35,185 nucleotides of DNA, taken from positions 1 through 35,185 of the forward strand of contig KV921180.1 in the NCBI GenBank assembly GCA_002081555.1, in the 5' to 3' direction. Source of the DNA: Protostelium mycophagum. Its lineage: Eukaryota > Evosea > Variosea > Protosteliida > Protosteliaceae. Of the stretch, positions 31,524-35,185 are shown in pieces. Numbering within the stretch: the stretch's first letter is position 1; each line of letters opens with the position of its first letter. The notes below the pieces were generated by a model that ran no database searches, was not told the origin of the DNA, and was given only the letters and a program-made list of their open reading frames with translations. A program made the position numbers and the translations under genes.

Positions 31524-33473
31524 TCAAGCCGTATTTGCGCCTTCTGCAGACCGGTCACCCTGTGCAGAGAGAGTATCTCTCGACCGGTCACCCTCTACAC
31601 TTCTGGACCGGTCGCCTTCTATGCTTCCAGACACTGTATTTGTGTTTGTGTTTGTGCTGGTCATGTCGTTCATCACGATGGAAGATGAATCTGTATGATT
31701 GATGTTGGGAGTTCCCGCATTGACGGGGATGGGAACACCACCCCTGCTCTCTATTGTGTTGCTCTCTTCTTCGGTGTCGTTGCTTTTCCTCGAAAATGCT
31801 TGTAGAAGGCAGAGACATATGGAGATCTCTTCGACTATTTTGCGTAAATCCAAAAGATCAAAGTCTTGCATTGGTGCACAGATTTTCAGAGAAGAGAGTT
31901 TTAAACAACGAGACAAGTCACATAAAAATGTGCTTTTAGATGTGCTTTTCTGGATTTTTGCGCCAAGTCTTTAGTGATTTGCCACATGTGCATGTGACAT
32001 AATACACTTTGTTAACAAATTTGTTGATTTTGCCGCAAATCATCAAAAATGTCACAAAAACACCAGTAGAACTATAATTTAGAAAAATGCATTTCTGCAG
32101 CCCACTACAACACCAAAGAATCCTTTCTTTGTGGAAAGGCTGCAGAACAAAACAAACACATCAGACTTCTAAACTCACTCCGCAGTGCGACGTGGATTGA
32201 AATATACCAGTAGGGTGTTGCGGGCGCGAAGTAAAACATTAACATGGTGATGAGCGTTAATATAAAATTGATGGTCATGCCGATCATCATCTGTGTGATC
32301 TGGAGTGATTAGGATCAGGGTACCCTGAGAAAATGATGGGACACACCCTTCGCAAGAATCTTTTGACAGTCTCTAGCTTAGTTGTGTCTCTGAACATTTT
32401 CACCATCTTGACACCAAAATATATTCTAAAATAATGGGTCAAGATCATCAAATATATGTCAATCTCACGTGAGGCCGACGAAGATGGCAAACAAGATGAT
32501 GCAGCAGGCATCATAAGCGACCTGCGCGGTATATGAGTTGGGATATATGGATTGCCCAATGGTCGTGGGTACCAGTAGTACATATACCAATACCACCAAA
32601 CTATAAGAAGCATAACGTTGGCTGCACACTGTCAGACACGAATGCTCTTAAAATGTGGACAACCGAAATATATACCTGTCCGCCAGTGTTTCTGCTACAT
32701 GTGCTGTTTCCATCCTGAAAATTTAAATTTTGAATGTTGATTTTCTAAATACCAGAAAACGGCCATTGTGAAAGCAGCAGACGCCAGTGTTTCTGCTACA
32801 TATGCTGTTTCCATCCTGAAAATTTAAATTTTGAATGTTGATTTTCTAAATACCAGAAAACGGCCATTGTGAAAGCAGCAGAAAACCAACAGATGATCGG
32901 GATGGAATATAGAGGCGTGTACTGATACAGGTTTGTGATTCCCCTGAGTGTGTGTGGATCAATGGACCACAGCACAGTTCGAACTGTACCATCAGATCAT
33001 GTTTTCTTGAAAAAGAGACTCACTCAATGCACCAAGGACGACCATTGTGATACTGTAGGTGGCGATGGTGAATTCTGTCCAAAACTTCTTTCCACCTTTA
33101 TACATCTCATGAAAGCCCCAGCAAGATACCAGGAAGAATGAAAACGCCGTGAGAGCGACATAGAGGTTGACATATATCATCCAGCTGGTTCGAGATCAGA
33201 TAATTGAAGACGAATGTGGAAATCGTATGGGACCTACTTGGAGTCATCACGCCATGGAATCGTGCACGACGGTCCAACAAAATAGTAGCTGCATTTACAC
33301 TGATAGGTCGTTTCATTAGTGGCGATGTCCGTCTGGCTGTTGTGTCAGCAAAGATTTGGCCGGTGTCCGTGCATCACCTGTTCAGTGCATTTTCCTTCGT
33401 TCTCACAAGGTGGAAAGCAGTCAGCCAATGCAAAAGCCAATAAAGTGAGAAGGACAAGAGCTGATGATCTCAT
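31524..33473 (-). CDS. EGF-like plus 7TM receptor-like protein with GDRS-repeat tail
   Basis: Ten exons, in transcription order: 33378-33473, 33238-33332, 33024-33184, 32854-32983, 32753-32815, 32676-32714, 32469-32621, 32347-32425, 32179-32290, 31524-31834 (412 aa; phases all agree). A signal peptide (MRSSALVLLTLLAFALA) precedes one EGF-like module (CFPPCENEGKC, YQCKCSYYFVGPSC). Seven hydrophobic helices follow (e.g. WMIYVNLYVALTAFSFF, VLLVPTTIG, MTINFILTLITMLMFYFA), with LWSIDPHTLRGI between them as in THH1/TOM1-like proteins. The tail is polar with repeated GDRS. The last intron (31835-32178, 344 bp) is my least certain join; without it the protein would end at 32105. A surface sensor is inferred, a small relative of the protein at 19372-26034. 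Confidence 0.7.
31549..31625 (-). repeat. Degenerate minisatellite encoding GDRS
   Basis: Three copies of GACCGGTC(A/G)CC(C/T)T begin at about 31550, 31582 and 31606. On the coding strand they give EGDRSR, EGDRSR and QGDRS in the cytoplasmic tail of the 7TM protein. Spacing is uneven (32 and 24 bp). Confidence 0.6.
32681..32882 (-). repeat. 101-bp tandem duplication containing a complete intron
   Basis: Units 32681-32781 and 32782-32882 are identical except for one base (GTGCTG against ATGCTG). Each unit holds the end of an exon, a 38-bp intron and the start of the next exon on the minus strand. Removing 38 bp leaves 63 coding bases, so the duplication adds 21 codons and one intron in frame. 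The repeated peptide includes AAFTMAVFWMETA, in the third TM segment. The single difference changes Tyr to His or the reverse. Confidence 0.9.
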
Positions 33474-33614
33474 CGATGTTGTCTAAGATAAACTTATCTT
33501 CCCTTGTCAAACCACAACTATGGAAACGAATTTCGAGTTAACAATTTTATCAAGTTTGAACGAAAAACGAAAAGAAAATTAGCATTTTACACTGAGACTT
33601 TCCCGCGGAAATAT

Positions 33615-33707
33615 TAAAATAGTGGTTAAAGCGAAAATTGCGCTTCTTACAGCAGATATGATGGAGATCTGTGTTGACCGCTATTTCCACTGTGTTGATG
33701 ACGCAAC
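33615..33707. mobile_element. Fold-back (MITE-like) element, copy 2 (diverged)
   Basis: It aligns over its length with the element at 411-528, sharing GGTTAAAGC, TTGCGCTTCTTAC, GGAGATCT, CCGCTATTTCCACTG and GACGCAAC. Both inner arms carry substitutions, and the left outer terminus is missing, so it is an older or truncated copy. It lies just upstream of the EGF/7TM gene. Confidence 0.55.
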
Positions 33708-33877
33708 GTTGGAGAATACTAAATTAATTTACATTTGAAGCAAAACGGACAGCTTCACATGAGGATGAAGAAGGATAATGATTGTTGAACCTCTTCAGGT
33801 TTACAAAACATCATTTTATTCTCAGTTTCAACAATTCTGCAACATGATCACTGAAGAATCTTGGCATGTACAATGGA
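33708..33877. other. Short intergenic stretch
   Basis: The sequence is AT-rich, without motifs I recognise. It lies between the fold-back element and the 3' end of the last gene. Two alternative reading frames of the last exon of that gene extend into it. Confidence 0.3.
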
Positions 33878-34576
33878 TCATAAGAGAGGTTTGACAAGGC
33901 TGAAGTTTTTCTTCTGGAAATTAAAAAAATATTAAAAAAATATTGAAATTGAAAAAATTACCAAACTTAAATCCATTGACATCCTGTATGCTTCTTCCCA
34001 TCTTGCCTCATCCAACATTTTCAGCCCTGAATTCTCTCAGAAATTTCCCGATTGTAGATAGAGAAGAAATTTTCGAGGAAAAGTAGAGTTGTAGACGAGT
34101 CTTTTACCTAAATTGGACCATTCAATTCCTGTCTTGTAAGCTGACAAATTGAGTTGAGAAAATAAATGTCTTTAAAAATATCCCAAAATTTTTGGATATT
34201 TATAATTTTCAATTTTTTTTAAAATTTAATTTTCTGTTTTGTTGATTTTAATTTCCGAGTTGAAAAAAAGACCTGAAGAGGATTTTGCTCTTGCTGTGGC
34301 AGTTGTACATAATTCTGCCACCGGACAACAAGAGACTGCAGACACATGATAGAAGACTGCTACACTAGATCCAAACAAATTTAGAGATTTAGGTGCATGG
34401 GAATTCATCATTGGCACAGATGAGAGTTCCTCTTGATCCAATTCCAAAGTTGAAGGTCAGGTTTGACATCATGTAAGCAGGAGAGTTGCAATGTGTAGGT
34501 TGTCAATGCTGTAATGATTCCACAAAGAGGACCATTAAATATCATCAGATATTCATAAAAAAATGTAACAAACGTA
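33878..34576 (-). CDS. 3' exons of an unidentified gene
   Basis: Five exons join in phase on the minus strand: 34418-34576, 34273-34364, 34108-34140, 33962-34026, 33878-33913. The product reads FFYEYLMIFNGPLCGII, LQLSCLHDVKPDLQLWNWIK, VAVFYHVSAVSCCPVAELC, YKTGIEWSNLGLKMLDEARW and EEAYRMSMDLSLKKN. It is helical, with a W-x-x-L-G...W-x-x-A-Y spacing like TPR or alpha-solenoid repeats. The final exon is open in all three frames, so the C-terminus is uncertain. No family was recognised. Confidence 0.45.
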
Positions 34577-34636
34577 CTAAAGCAGAGAGGGACAATTATT
34601 ATGGTCCTCTTTTGGTCAACTCAACCAAGTTGCAAC

Positions 34637-35049
34637 TTATCTGAAATCTGCAATATCCAAAACTTTTTGGTTCTGAGCAAACATTTTCCTCAATCTACCG
34701 CCATGCTTCTCTCCTTGTTCATTCATACTTACCCCTTCTGTCCTCTTCAGTCTTTCAAATCTCAGAGACTTCCTCTCAGGATCAGAAAGCAACACTCTAA
34801 CACCTCTAACAAGAATTTTTTTATTAAACAAAGAACACCCAGACCACAAGATAGGTTCTGATGAGGGGTGTTCTCTGCCGGTTTAGGCACCGGTCAGCCT
34901 GGTAGTTTGAAGGTGGAGGCCATGGATAATGAACTTAGGGAGTCTGTTTCCTGTTCTTCTGCGGGAGCGTCCCCTTCAGGGTGCTCTTGGTCCTTTGTGT
35001 TGTCCGCGTTACTCACTCTGTCTCTTTTGCGCCAAATTGGTGCCGCCAT
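34637..35049 (-). CDS. Candidate 5' exons of the same unidentified gene
   Basis: An ATG at 35049 opens MAAPIWRKRDR with a strong GTGAGT donor right after it; the frame also continues as an acidic stretch if not spliced. Further on, a coding-like piece (LLSDPERKSLRFERLKRTEG) ends at a GTAAGT donor near 34732, and a 36-bp exon (34637-34672) would read KKFWILQISDN. The phases of these parts do not all join, so the structure is incomplete. Its link to the 3' exons is inferred from strand and distance. Confidence 0.3.
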
Positions 35050-35185
35050 GTTTCGTAGGATATAACAAAAGTTTCTTGCTCTACTTTCTGAGCGGTAGAA
35101 TTTGGGAAAGGCGCGTGTCCCAAGTGCCGCAATCTATTGATCGTCTCCTGGCAGTGCCTCCATGAGTAGGCTGTGTATGGTTGGA
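35050..35185. other. Right-end sequence
   Basis: GC-richer sequence just upstream of the candidate start codon at 35049; probably promoter or leader. No feature can be assigned. Confidence 0.25.

Noticed and set aside
32105-32178. Ending the EGF/7TM protein at 32105 without the last intron
   Set aside because: The unspliced end truncates the seventh helix. Joining to 31834 gives ALRIEEISICLCLLQAF, which parallels the E-I-containing last helix of the larger 7TM protein. It is kept as an alternative because the intron is long.
1-35185. TCGTTGTAGAT copies as adapter or vector contamination
   Set aside because: Copies vary, lie at functional acceptor positions with different flanks, and a few occur in coding sequence as ordinary codons (e.g. 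near 1205 and 22347).
1-35185. CRISPR array, prokaryotic operon, phage or IS element
   Set aside because: No regularly spaced direct repeats, no transposase or phage genes, and pervasive spliceosomal introns show that this is nuclear eukaryotic DNA.

Overview
This is nuclear DNA from a unicellular eukaryote with a compact genome. The evidence is dense spliceosomal introns of mostly 36-60 bp, GT-AG plus several GC-AG, many with a TGAC-type branch site close to the acceptor; tightly packed genes on both strands; and eukaryote-only proteins such as dynactin p62, an SLC25 carrier, F-box/ankyrin proteins and 7TM proteins. The gene content (trehalose phosphate synthase/phosphatase, dynactin, paxillin-like LD motifs, Cys-rich 7TM proteins) and architecture fit an amoebozoan, possibly a protosteloid or dictyostelid relative. 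That placement is inference. Exon structures below were built by hand from splice signals, codon phase and protein similarity recalled from families; no search was run.

Layout. 1-962: poorly resolved left end with a fold-back (MITE-like) element and orphan exon-like pieces. 963-3256 (+): F-box/ankyrin protein with a Cys/His-rich tail. 3841-5107 (+): unidentified protein. 5531-6648 (+): thioredoxin-reductase-like flavoprotein. 6847-8422 (-): SLC25A39/40-type mitochondrial carrier. 8508-10713 (+): dynactin p62 (DCTN4). 11216-12816 (-): CDC123/D123 ATP-grasp protein ending in a CaaX box. 13496-14084 (-): small coiled-coil, single-TM protein. 14099-15754 (+): coiled-coil/ankyrin protein. 16188-17800 (+): CAP-domain protein with two paxillin-like LD motifs. 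17900-18752 (-): EF-hand protein. 19372-26034 (+): about 1,780-residue Cys-rich ectodomain plus 7TM receptor-like protein. 26480-27808 (+): extended SDR/epimerase. 27975-31416 (+): trehalose-6-phosphate synthase/phosphatase with an in-frame TAG. 31524-33473 (-): EGF-like plus 7TM protein carrying a tandem exon-intron duplication. 33878-35049 (-): incompletely resolved gene.

The genes do not form an operon or an obvious pathway; this is a normal gene-dense segment. Two membrane proteins share an ectodomain-plus-7TM plan and suggest surface sensing or adhesion. The CAP/LD protein, dynactin subunit and EF-hand protein point to cytoskeletal and Ca2+ functions.

The most unusual signals are in non-coding DNA and gene structure: (i) a recurring TCGTTGTAGAT word that forms many intron 3' ends yet also occurs reversed or mid-intron; (ii) small GC-rich perfect hairpins scattered almost only in introns; (iii) a 101-bp tandem duplication carrying a whole 38-bp intron, which adds exactly 21 codons and one new intron without shifting the frame; (iv) a TAG where the trehalose phosphatase family has Trp.
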